Source: Acidobacteriota bacterium (lineage in GTDB: Bacteria; Acidobacteriota; Terriglobia; Terriglobales; Acidobacteriaceae). From it: a stretch of 13,415 nt of DNA. Positions 1 through 6,613 of this stretch are shown here, one piece after another. Every line of letters starts with the position of its first letter. The stretch's first letter is position 1. Where the stretch lies: contig JAKCDN010000034.1 in assembly GCA_021841795.1 (NCBI GenBank), positions 1 through 13,415 of the forward strand. The letters are read 5' to 3'. A program made the position numbers and the translations under genes. A model generated the notes under the pieces. It saw nothing but the letters and a program-made list of their open reading frames with translations, made no database searches and was not told where the DNA came from.

Positions 1-436
1 GACCGGCATCCTGGTAGAGAAATGCGGTGGGCAAGGCGCGCAGAACCTTCAGGGCGCGCTCGGTGTCGTCGTCCTCGGACTGTTTGCGCCGCCGCTGCCT
101 GCCCGGGTCATTGAGCAGTGCGTGCAGTCGGGCGACTTCGAGCTGGTCGGCGGAGGTGGTGAGCGGTTTGTCAAAGACCTCAATCAGGCGGGCCACCTCG
201 CCATCCTGAGTCTCCGCGATTACCTTGGTCGTGGTGATCCGTGGGCTGGCCTTGCGCAATTCGAAGCGCATGGGGTGGCTCTTTTCCTGTGCGGCGGCCA
301 GCTCATTGGCCAGCGCGCGGTTCACCAGCGCCTGACCGGTGAGCGCGGGCACAGCCGGTGCGTTGTCTGTGACGGCCTGCGCGCAGACCGGATTCGCCCA
401 GGAAACGAGTAAGAGCAGGATGAAAAGTCGCTGCAC
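1..436 (-). CDS. Exported protein of unknown function, partial (C-terminus beyond the window)
   Basis: A minus-strand reading frame stays open from a GTG at 434-436 to the left edge (145 codons). It begins MQRLFILLLLVSW and continues to a PVCA-QA site, which is a typical Sec signal peptide with predicted cleavage after about residue 19, so the product should act outside the cytoplasm. The mature part is charged and helical-looking, with a basic/acidic stretch (RQRRRKQSEDDD) near the left edge. I recognise no family. No ATG lies in this frame near the signal peptide, so GTG is the best start. There is no clear Shine-Dalgarno, but a TACACT box lies just upstream, so the mRNA may be leaderless. 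It is divergent from the bactofilin gene. The plus-strand frames over the same bases show no protein-like pattern. Confidence 0.72.
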   Translation of the reverse strand, partial: MQRLFILLLLVSWANPVCAQAVTDNAPAVPALTGQALVNRALANELAAAQEKSHPMRFELRKASPRITTTKVIAETQDGEVARLIEVFDKPLTTSADQLEVARLHALLNDPGRQRRRKQSEDDDTERALKVLRALPTAFLYQDAG

Positions 437-546
437 AACGATAGTGTACGGTGCGGGACGAGCGGGCGCGTCATTGCTCTGCCCTGAGGCATTGGGTGTA
501 TTGTGAAGAAACCTGCAGGGTTCGGGAACGCAGCGACGGAGGCGAA

Positions 547-575
547 TTGAACCTCCAGCGCAGGGTTGATATAGT
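547..575 (+). promoter_or_regulatory. Sigma70-type promoter for the bactofilin gene
   Basis: TTGAAC at 547-552 and TATAGT at 570-575 are separated by exactly 17 bases. The -10 matches 5 of 6 and the -35 matches 4 of 6 consensus positions. Transcription would start near 582 and give a leader of about 35 bases that contains the AAAGGG ribosome site before the ATG at 618. Confidence 0.6.
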
Positions 576-617
576 GCGGGCAGGACCACTACGGCTGTTC
601 GAAAGGGATAAAACGCT

Positions 618-1004
618 ATGGCAGGGGAAAATGCTCCCGCGCGCATCGGAAAGACCATTGTGATCTGCGGCGAAGTAAAGGGTAAAGAAGACCTGATCGT
701 CGATGGTCGGGTGGAGGGAACGGTAAACCTGGCGGACAACCGGCTTACCGTTGGCCCCAGCGCCGATGTTGCGGCCGATATCACCGCCAGAGATGTGCTG
801 GTGCTGGGCAGAGTGCAGGGCAACATTGTGGCCAGCGGGCGGGTGGAGTTACGAGCCGGCTGCAACCTGGCAGGCGATATACGCGCCCTGCGCCTGGCGG
901 TTGAAGACAATGCTGTCTTCCGCGGCAAGGTGGACCTGACGCAATCGGCGGCAGCCAAAGGCGCCGACGGGGCCACTGAACACCGCGGCGGCGGAAGTCT
1001 GTAG
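618..1004 (+). CDS. Bactofilin (polymer-forming cytoskeletal protein)
   Basis: This 128-residue protein has the bactofilin (DUF583) beta-helix pattern from about residue 11 to 108. It shows short repeating strands of the type GEVKGKEDLIVDGRVEG, then LVLGRVQGNIVASGRVEL, ending in FRGKVDL, with a disordered polar and glycine-rich tail. Bactofilins self-assemble without nucleotide into filaments on the inner membrane face and scaffold cell-shape or envelope proteins. The length is typical of a small bactofilin. AAAGGG at 602-607 lies 10 bases before the ATG, and a good promoter lies just upstream. A methyltransferase-like gene follows on the same strand after 82 bases and may be co-transcribed. 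Family assignment is firm; the partner and cellular role in this organism are unknown. Confidence 0.9.
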   Translation: MAGENAPARIGKTIVICGEVKGKEDLIVDGRVEGTVNLADNRLTVGPSADVAADITARDVLVLGRVQGNIVASGRVELRAGCNLAGDIRALRLAVEDNAVFRGKVDLTQSAAAKGADGATEHRGGGSL

Positions 1005-1086
1005 GACGGCTAGGGCGTGTTAACGCGCACCAGGGCCCACGCCGGACGACTCCTGCCTGGGCGCACGACCATGTGAGGAATCTATC

Positions 1087-1740
1087 GTGCTGCGTAGCTG
1101 GTTCGACAGGAAGCGTGAGGCGGATGCAGTTCCCCAGCCCGCCGGGCTTGCGGGACCGCGTGTACCGCGCCACTCGGGAGGCTGGACGGTACTGCGCAAG
1201 CGCCTGCAGGGCGAGCAGGGGCTGCGGCTCATTGACATTGGCTTTACCTCGCCCAGTAACATCAATTACCTGACCAGCCTGGGCCACAGCGTATACATGG
1301 CCGATCTGGTTCACGATGCCTGGACCGAAGACTGGAAGCAGGGCGAGGACGAAGAGGGCCATGCGATCTGGAACGTGGAAGGTTATCTGGCTCAGACACT
1401 CAATTTCTCCGGGCGGCTCTTCGACCTGGTGCTTTTGTGGACAGCTCTCGATTATCTCCCCGAGCCGCTGGTAGCTCCTGTTGTGCAGCGTCTGTACGGG
1501 GCAATGAATCCGGGTGGACAGGTGCTGGCCTTCTTTCATACGCGCACCCAGGGTGAGGAGGCGGCCTGCGTTCGCTACCACCTGACTCCCGGTGACGACG
1601 TTGAGATGCAGAAGACCCAGCAGTTCCCCATTCAACGCGCATTTACCAACCGCAGTATCGAGCGTCTGTTTGCCGGCTGGTCCGGGCACCGGCAATTCCT
1701 GGCCAAGGACAGCGTGTCCGAGGTCATCATCACGCGGTGA
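1087..1740 (+). CDS. Class I SAM-dependent methyltransferase-like protein
   Basis: This 217-residue protein starts at GTG, supported by GAGGA at 1076-1080 six bases upstream. It has a Rossmann methyltransferase order: a first strand and loop LIDIGFTSPSN (residues 48-58), a second strand ending in an acidic residue (VYMADLV, Asp73), a region FDLVLLWTALDYLPEP (112-126), then a post-motif LYGAMNPGGQVLAFFHTR. The usual GxGxG of motif I is replaced by GFTSPSN, so SAM binding is atypical or may be lost. The substrate is unknown. It follows the bactofilin by 82 bases on the same strand. The residue pattern supports a methyltransferase fold; enzymatic activity is inference. Confidence 0.72.
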   Translation: MLRSWFDRKREADAVPQPAGLAGPRVPRHSGGWTVLRKRLQGEQGLRLIDIGFTSPSNINYLTSLGHSVYMADLVHDAWTEDWKQGEDEEGHAIWNVEGYLAQTLNFSGRLFDLVLLWTALDYLPEPLVAPVVQRLYGAMNPGGQVLAFFHTRTQGEEAACVRYHLTPGDDVEMQKTQQFPIQRAFTNRSIERLFAGWSGHRQFLAKDSVSEVIITR

Positions 1741-1864
1741 GCGTGGCCGGGACGGAAGGACAGGACGCACGCGGTCGGAACCAAGCACCGGCTTGCCGGC
1801 AGCGGAGTCCAGATCGTGAACCGGCCTCCGTCAAGTGATGACCAACCATTAAGCATTGCCAATC

Positions 1865-1870
1865 GAGGAG
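1865..1870 (+). promoter_or_regulatory. Ribosome binding site fixing the UPF0173 start
   Basis: GAGGAG is a near-complete anti-16S match five bases before ATG 1876. It argues against the GTG 60 bases further upstream in the same frame. Confidence 0.75.
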
Positions 1871-1875
1871 CAATT

Positions 1876-2586
1876 ATGAGCCATTCTCATTCCACGCGCA
1901 TTACCTGGCTTGGGCACGCCACCGTCCTGGTGCAGACACCCAAGGGAACCAACCTTCTGATCGACCCCTTTATCGCGCACAACCCGAAATACCCGGAGGG
2001 TTTTGAGCTGCCCGCCAAGATTGACTACGTTTTGCTGACCCACGGCCACGGCGACCACATCTCGGACGCGGCGCCGGTTGCCAAGAAGCACGGCGCGCAT
2101 GTGGTTGCGATTTATGAGCTGGCGGCTTACATCGCGGGCCAGGGCGTAACCGAGCATACGGGAATGAACATGGGCGGCACCGTACAACTCGACGACGTGG
2201 CAGCCACATTGGTGGACGCCAAGCACTCAGCCGGCGCGCAGGATGAGAAGGGCGTGCACTACGTCGGCATTGCAGGAGGCTTCGTCCTGGGAGTTGACGG
2301 CGGTCCCGTGCTTTACCATGCCGGCGACACCTGCGTTTTTGGCGATATGCAGTTGATCCGGGAATTCTACAGTCCGGAGATCGCGATGCTGCCTATTGGC
2401 GGGCATTACACCATGGGGCCGAAAGAAGCTGCGCTTGCCTGCCGTCTTCTGGCGCCGAAGGTCGTTCTGCCGCTGCACTGGGGAACATTTCCGCCGCTCA
2501 CGGGAACGCCGGAGCAGTTGGGAGCGCTTGTCGATCCGCAGGTGAAGGTTCTGAACTGGAAACCAGGAGAGGCGTACGAGGCGTGA
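1876..2586 (+). CDS. UPF0173 metal-dependent hydrolase (metallo-beta-lactamase fold)
   Basis: This 236-residue protein has the UPF0173/YtkL layout. It opens TRITWLGHATVLVQT, has LLIDPF near residue 30, the metal-binding HGHGDH at residues 56-61 (His56, His58, Asp60, His61), a later YHAGDT motif carrying an Asp ligand, PIGGHYTMGP, and LPLHWGTFP near the end. This predicts a cytosolic hydrolase with a dinuclear metal site; the substrate is not established for the family. GAGGAG at 1865-1870 lies five bases before ATG 1876 and decides the start. A GTG at 1816 would add 20 residues without an equally good ribosome site. The 135 bases before it hold no obvious promoter. Confidence 0.9.
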   Translation: MSHSHSTRITWLGHATVLVQTPKGTNLLIDPFIAHNPKYPEGFELPAKIDYVLLTHGHGDHISDAAPVAKKHGAHVVAIYELAAYIAGQGVTEHTGMNMGGTVQLDDVAATLVDAKHSAGAQDEKGVHYVGIAGGFVLGVDGGPVLYHAGDTCVFGDMQLIREFYSPEIAMLPIGGHYTMGPKEAALACRLLAPKVVLPLHWGTFPPLTGTPEQLGALVDPQVKVLNWKPGEAYEA

Positions 2587-2651
2587 TGGCGGGTCCAAGG
2601 GAACAAGCAAGCAAGGCCGGACGTGAGAAAGCAGCCAAGCTAGCGATCCGC

Positions 2652-2680
2652 GGCCCGGAACCTGGATAAGAATCCGGGCC
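2652..2680. terminator. Inverted repeat between two convergent genes, possible bidirectional terminator
   Basis: GGCCCGGA (2652-2659) and TCCGGGCC (2673-2680) form a perfect 8-bp stem with a 13-base loop between the 3' ends of the UPF0173 and permease genes. An alternative 7-bp stem (2661-2667 with 2672-2678, loop AAGA) overlaps it. There is no uridine tract directly after either arm; a T6 run occurs only near 2710-2716. A terminator role is inferred from position and strength of the stem. Confidence 0.4.
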
Positions 2681-2749
2681 TATTGGACTGATGGTGCTCT
2701 TATTCCCGTTTTTTCGACGCTATAGCTTGTTGATCCACAGTGCAGGAGC

Positions 2750-5113
2750 TTACTGGTCCCGCGTCTGCTTGACCGCGCGCGGCGATTGCGCGATTCCATC
2801 AGGACCGTGGGAGTCCTGCGCGGTCAGCCGCACACTGGTGGGCGCTCCGGCAGTCCGGCAATTGCGCAGGTCGCGGAGAATCTCATCCTTCTCGCGCGCG
2901 TACTGGCCGGCGAGGCGGGTAAGAGCGTAGGTGATGATGTCGCTGTGATGCAGGTCGCCGGCTGTGGGATCGCGGCGCATATTCAGCCACAGCCGATGGA
3001 CCAGTTGCACATCCTGGGGACTGAGGGCCGGCGCGTGCGGTCCGATATAGAACAACTTGACCCCGCCATCGGGGTCGACGACGCAGAAATTGAACTGCCG
3101 CTTGGGCTCGGGCAGGGCCTCCCAGGCCTGACCCATCAGATAGGCCTGCTCTTCGGCGGTCAGGGAGTTGGAGCTGCCTGAAACCACGGACTCGACTTCG
3201 AGCGAGCTTGCCGTTTGCGCCAGGGCGGGGAAGATCTCGCTGGCCGGAACCACGAGTAGAGATACTTTCTTGCCGAAGCTTTCGGCGACCGAAACCGCCT
3301 TGGTGAAGACCATCTGTTCGTGTTCGCTGAAGGTCTGTTCCTCGGCGCTGAGGTACTCCGGTCCGCCCGACCCCATCAGCCGCACCGTGACCACCACAAC
3401 ATCCCGCTCGTCGGTGCTGGTGCGCCGCAGAGTCCACTTGAGCGCGATGGGGTTGTTCAGGTCGCGCATGGTGACGATGACGCCGCCGGGACGAAGGGCG
3501 GCAGACTCCCTGCTGACCGTGTCTTGATGTTCGAGTTGAAAGTGGTCCTTCATCTCCTTCGCGGTGATCGCGTGCTTTCTCTGATTCACACGCTCGGAAA
3601 CCGTGAAGATGATGAAGAACACAGCGGCGAAGGCGATGCCGCTTTCCGTGGCGACCGTCTTGGTGAACAAATTCACGGTTGCGGTTGCGAGCAGAACCAT
3701 GAATACCGAGATGAGGCCGACGGGGATTTCAGTGTTGCCGATGCGGATGTTGGGCGGAACCTTCCAGCCGCGCTCGCCCTTGTACTTCCAGCGCAGCACG
3801 AGCATGGACAAGCCGTTAAAGGTAAACGACCAGATTACGCCGAAGGCATAAGCCTCACCCAGCATGATCACGTTGCCGCGGCTCACGAAGATCGTGAACA
3901 TCTGCAGGACGAAGACCAGATTGACGATGCGGTAGCTGGTGCCGAACCGGCTGTGCGGCTTGCGGAACCAGTCCGTGAGCACGCCGTCTTCGGCTACACG
4001 CATGAGCACGCCTGTGGAGCCGATGATGGAAGTGTTGATGGCGCCGGAAAGAATGAGGAACCCGACCAGCACCACCAGGATGCGGAAGAGGATCCGCCAT
4101 ACCAGAGGGCCGGCCATGAACATCGCCAGTCCGGCGATCAGGTTGTCGGGATAGACGTGGGTCCGCTGATAATCAGGGATCAGCATGGACGCCAGCAGCG
4201 TGGCGCCGCCGGTGAAGATCAGGCTGTAAATGGCGATGACAATCGCGGCGCGCTTCAGGTTCTTGAGCTTCGGGTGCTCGATTTCGCGATTAACCTGGGC
4301 CAGACTCTCTTCGCCGCTCATCGCCAGAATCGAGTGGCCGAAGGCCATGAGAATACCGAACAGGCCGAGAAGAGGCACCAGGCGCGTCCCCTTCAGAAAG
4401 CCCAGAGCGTCGCTTGAGAAGTGCAGATTGGCGGGGATGGGAGCCGGCGGCAGATGTGCGCCCTTGACCCAGACCGAATAACTGCCCCAAATAAAAAGGA
4501 CCACAACCATGACGGTCGTGATCTGCATGACGCGTAGCGCCTTGTCGCTGGACTCCTCGATGCCCTTGATGTTTTGCCACCAGTAATAAATGGTGACCAC
4601 GGCGGCCAGCAGGGCCGAGGTGTAGTCCATGTTGAACTGGATGGGATCACCATGGGCGTTCATCAGCGCGGGCGGAAGCCAGTGGCTCTGGTTGGCGACG
4701 ACCAGCAGCTCATTCAGCAGGCCTGTGATGTATTGCCCGGCGGATACGCCGGAGATTGGCCCGGTGAGAATATAGTCGAACATCAGCGCGGAGACGCTCA
4801 GTTTGGCGAATCCGCCACCCAGCGCCTCTTTGACTACGCGGTACACGCCGCCGCGGGTAAACATCGAACAGCTCTCGACGTAGACCGCGCGCACCGCAAA
4901 GCTGAAGAGCATGATGCCGAGGATGAACCAAGGCGCGGATGCGCCCACCGCCTGTTCGGCAATGCCGCCGGCATAAAACGCCGAGGATCCGAGGTCGTTG
5001 AGCACGATTGCGGCTGCGCGCCAGAAGGAGATGAACGTGAGCATCACGGAGGACGCCACGATCAAGCGCACGCGGTCGCTGGGAGGGGCTACGGTCGTTC
5101 GAGAAGAGGCCAT
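2750..5113 (-). CDS. APC-superfamily amino-acid permease with USP-like C-terminal tail
   Basis: This 787-residue protein has a hydrophobic transporter core at about residues 15-505 with roughly 12 helices. Typical APC features include LNDLGSSAFYAGG near residue 38, YVESCSMFTRGGVYRVVKEALGG (about 78-100), YILTGPISGVSAGQYITG (114-131) and AMSGEESLAQVNREIEHPKLK (264-284). APC members import amino acids or related small molecules by coupling to ion gradients; the substrate here cannot be read from sequence. Residues after about 505 are soluble; segments such as GGVIVTMRDLNNP and DVVVVTVRLM alternate strand and helix like a universal-stress-protein domain, suggesting cytosolic regulation. Core plus tail makes it far longer than a plain permease of about 450-500 residues. 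The gene is alone on its strand with a near-ideal promoter; no strong Shine-Dalgarno precedes ATG 5113. Long plus-strand frames opposite it are shadows. Confidence 0.88.
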   Translation of the reverse strand: MASSRTTVAPPSDRVRLIVASSVMLTFISFWRAAAIVLNDLGSSAFYAGGIAEQAVGASAPWFILGIMLFSFAVRAVYVESCSMFTRGGVYRVVKEALGGGFAKLSVSALMFDYILTGPISGVSAGQYITGLLNELLVVANQSHWLPPALMNAHGDPIQFNMDYTSALLAAVVTIYYWWQNIKGIEESSDKALRVMQITTVMVVVLFIWGSYSVWVKGAHLPPAPIPANLHFSSDALGFLKGTRLVPLLGLFGILMAFGHSILAMSGEESLAQVNREIEHPKLKNLKRAAIVIAIYSLIFTGGATLLASMLIPDYQRTHVYPDNLIAGLAMFMAGPLVWRILFRILVVLVGFLILSGAINTSIIGSTGVLMRVAEDGVLTDWFRKPHSRFGTSYRIVNLVFVLQMFTIFVSRGNVIMLGEAYAFGVIWSFTFNGLSMLVLRWKYKGERGWKVPPNIRIGNTEIPVGLISVFMVLLATATVNLFTKTVATESGIAFAAVFFIIFTVSERVNQRKHAITAKEMKDHFQLEHQDTVSRESAALRPGGVIVTMRDLNNPIALKWTLRRTSTDERDVVVVTVRLMGSGGPEYLSAEEQTFSEHEQMVFTKAVSVAESFGKKVSLLVVPASEIFPALAQTASSLEVESVVSGSSNSLTAEEQAYLMGQAWEALPEPKRQFNFCVVDPDGGVKLFYIGPHAPALSPQDVQLVHRLWLNMRRDPTAGDLHHSDIITYALTRLAGQYAREKDEILRDLRNCRTAGAPTSVRLTAQDSHGPDGIAQSPRAVKQTRDQ

Positions 5114-5178
5114 CGCTTGAAAGCCGGCCGGGGAACCGGTGGTGAAAATTGTTTGAGCGAAACCACCGCTCTGCGAGG

Positions 5179-5207
5179 AGTGTAATTGCGCACAAAATGC
5201 ATGTCAA
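5179..5207 (-). promoter_or_regulatory. Strong sigma70-type promoter for the permease gene
   Basis: Read on the minus strand, a perfect TTGACA (plus coordinates 5202-5207) and TACACT (5179-5184) are separated by exactly 17 bases. Transcription would start near 5172 and give a leader of about 60 bases. That leader can form a 7-bp hairpin, CGGTGGT (5137-5143) with ACCACCG (5162-5168), of unknown meaning. Confidence 0.65.
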
Positions 5208-5538
5208 TGAAAATTCATCAATAACTTCGCTCCGTGCCGGAGTCCCGAGCGCCCGGGAGAGAAGGGTTGCGCGATGATCGGCCCAAAGTGCCATTAACTG
5301 CCGCAGAATCAGTAAGCTTCTGGAGGCGGCGCAATGCGGCCGGCCGTAAGCTGGCAGGGTGTTGCGGCTACGGAAGGGAAATTTCCAGGCGCGACCGCTC
5401 GAAGGCAGCGGCGGAAGGCTTGCATTGCAGCCGCCAGACGTGCCGGCCAACTCCGCGTCATGGCTGGGTTTCAGGGCGCGGGCGCAGCCGCTCCGGTACG
5501 GCGCCTGGCGTATACGGCATTCGACGTATACTGCCGAC
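5208..5538. other. Intergenic stretch without a recognisable gene
   Basis: About 330 bases between the permease promoter and the HTH gene remnant. I find no reading frame with a credible protein pattern on either strand, no tRNA-like fold and no clear repeat array. The plus-strand frames open here are rich in Arg and Ala, as expected for random GC-rich DNA. At its right end are two GTATAC hexamers (5510-5515 and 5526-5531), listed separately. Confidence 0.5.
5510..5536 (+). promoter_or_regulatory. Paired GTATAC sites overlapping a -10 box before the HTH gene remnant
   Basis: GTATAC occurs at 5510-5515 and again at 5526-5531, sixteen bases apart, and CGGCA (5515-5519) is mirrored by TGCCG (5532-5536). 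The second copy overlaps TATACT (5527-5532), a 5-of-6 match to a -10 element. ATG 5539 lies six bases after it, where transcription should begin, suggesting a leaderless mRNA. No good -35 is visible. The repeats could be an operator for autoregulation by the HTH protein; that is inference. Confidence 0.35.
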
Positions 5539-5796
5539 ATGCCGCCCAAAAGGATGAACCTGGATTAATTTCAGGAGTTTCTGAAGCAGCAGGGAAGTCA
5601 GACGGCCCCGCAGTTTGCCAGAGGTTTGGGAGTCTTGCCGCAATATCTGAGCGATGTAGATAACGGGCCGCGGCCGACGGGTGAAAGCATGACTGTGGCG
5701 CTCAATGTGGAAAAAGCGGCTGTGTATACGGTGGGGCCTTTTGCATCCAACAGTCCGTTCCGACTCGCCAGCACTGCATGCAAGGAGGGGAAATGA
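5539..5796 (+). pseudogene. Cro/C1-type helix-turn-helix gene interrupted by an in-frame TAA
   Basis: From ATG 5539 the frame reads nine codons (MPPKRMNLD), meets TAA at 5566-5568, then stays open for 75 codons to TGA 5794-5796. The part after the stop has a clear XRE-family DNA-binding motif: FQEFLKQQGSQ, then helix-turn-helix PQFARGLGVLPQYLSDVDNG, then GESMTVALNVEKAAVYTVG. Family members normally begin a few residues earlier with an acidic residue where the stop lies, so GAA to TAA (G to T at 5566) is the simplest explanation. Family arginines are also changed (NGPRP instead of the usual NGRRP), consistent with decay. Its TGA overlaps the ATG of the VWA gene as ATGA, so the two were a coupled operon. 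Alternatives are a downstream non-ATG start or a sequencing error. Confidence 0.6.
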
Positions 5797-6428
5797 GGGA
5801 TTATTTCACGCGCATCGCGATCGTCCTGGACCGCTCGGGCTCGATGGAAAGCTGCAAGGAGTCGATCGTGGCGGGTTTGAACGAGTTTATCCGGAGGCAG
5901 AAAGAGTTGCCCGGCGAGGCCACGGTCAAGCTGGCGCAGTTCGGCGACCGATACGAGACCGTTTTCGACCTTCCCCTGCACGATTGCCCGGAGTTGGCCC
6001 AGGACACCTATGTTCCGCGGGGCTCAACGGCCCTGCTGGACGCGCAGGGCCGCACCATCGACGAACTGGGACGCGAGCTTGCAGCGTTTCCGGAGCCCGA
6101 GCGTCCATCCAGGGTCATCGTGGTTACTCTGACGGACGGTATGGAGAACTCGAGCACGCACTATTCGCTTGAGCGCATTGGCGCGATGATCCGCGAACAG
6201 CGCTACAAATACAGTTGGGAGTTTGTGTTTCTCGGGGCGAATCAGGATGCCGTTGCCACAGCTTCTGCCATGAGCATTCCGATGCCTTCTGCCATGAGCT
6301 ACAGTACCAGCGGCGCCGGTGTTGCCGCCGCGATGGCAGCGGTTTCAAACTATGTCTGGAGTGCGCGCCGCGGTCTGCAAGCAGCTTTTTCGCCGGCAGA
6401 GCGAAAGGCCGCCAGCGCTACGCTGTGA
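5793..6428 (+). CDS. Stand-alone von Willebrand factor A (VWA) domain protein
   Basis: This 211-residue protein is one VWA domain with a complete metal-ion-dependent adhesion site: Asp13-x-Ser15-x-Ser17 in IVLDRSGSM, Thr79 in RGSTALLDA, and Asp115 in VTLTDGMEN. No signal peptide or membrane segment is visible, so it is probably cytosolic. VWA domains bind a partner protein through a bound Mg ion; the partner is unknown. GGAGGGG at 5784-5790 is two bases before ATG 5793 and selects that start over ATG 5778, which would place the ribosome site inside the gene. The ATG overlaps the stop of the preceding HTH frame (ATGA), so translation was probably coupled. The C-terminal part (about 165-211) is Ala/Ser/Met-rich and not diagnostic. 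Confidence 0.85.
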   Translation: MRDYFTRIAIVLDRSGSMESCKESIVAGLNEFIRRQKELPGEATVKLAQFGDRYETVFDLPLHDCPELAQDTYVPRGSTALLDAQGRTIDELGRELAAFPEPERPSRVIVVTLTDGMENSSTHYSLERIGAMIREQRYKYSWEFVFLGANQDAVATASAMSIPMPSAMSYSTSGAGVAAAMAAVSNYVWSARRGLQAAFSPAERKAASATL

Positions 6429-6464
6429 TGATCCTCCGCGATCGAGAATCTCGGCAAGCGCGCC

Positions 6465-6599
6465 TTAATCCTTGCCGAACAGCTCCTTGCCGTCCTCGAT
6501 AAAGCTGATCAGGACCACAATCGCCGATCCGGCAAGGCCGGCGAAGAACATCACTTCGAGTATGCGCATTGCATGGATCGCAAAGTTCATAGCGCTCAT
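6465..6599 (-). CDS. Small single-pass membrane protein, 44 residues
   Basis: On the minus strand, ATG 6597-6599 opens a 44-codon frame ending in TAA at 6465-6467. The product starts MSAMNFAIHAMRILEV, has one hydrophobic helix (about residues 14-33, containing MFFAGLAGSAIVVLISF) and an acidic/basic tail FIEDGKELFGKD. This helix-plus-charged-tail form looks like a real conserved small membrane protein rather than chance; the 3' end is 36 bases from the convergent VWA gene. Function is unknown. The Shine-Dalgarno is weak. Its start codon lies only 14 bases from the ATG proposed for lnt on the other strand, so the two upstream regions must overlap. Confidence 0.7.
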   Translation of the reverse strand: MSAMNFAIHAMRILEVMFFAGLAGSAIVVLISFIEDGKELFGKD

Positions 6600-6613
6600 T
6601 CTACATCAGGCAA

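Noticed and set aside
781-1788. 335-codon minus-strand open frame
   Set aside because: It lies opposite the bactofilin and methyltransferase genes, which have clear family motifs, and its own product shows no domain pattern.
1816-1875. Upstream GTG extension of the UPF0173 gene
   Set aside because: The GAGGAG five bases before ATG 1876 and the family N-terminus favour the later start.
3320-4417. 365-codon plus-strand open frame
   Set aside because: It is fully antisense to the permease and is rich in His, Asp, Glu and Gln, as expected for the complement of membrane-helix codons.
5114-5178. Riboswitch in the permease leader
   Set aside because: The predicted leader is only about 60 bases and shows just one simple hairpin, too short for a known amino-acid or c-di-AMP riboswitch.
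4710-5549. 279-codon minus-strand frame overlapping the permease start
   Set aside because: It is out of frame with the permease and Arg/Ser-rich, without a recognisable fold.
5778-5792. Upstream ATG for the VWA gene
   Set aside because: The ribosome site GGAGGGG would be inside the coding sequence; ATG 5793 is correctly spaced and overlaps the HTH stop.
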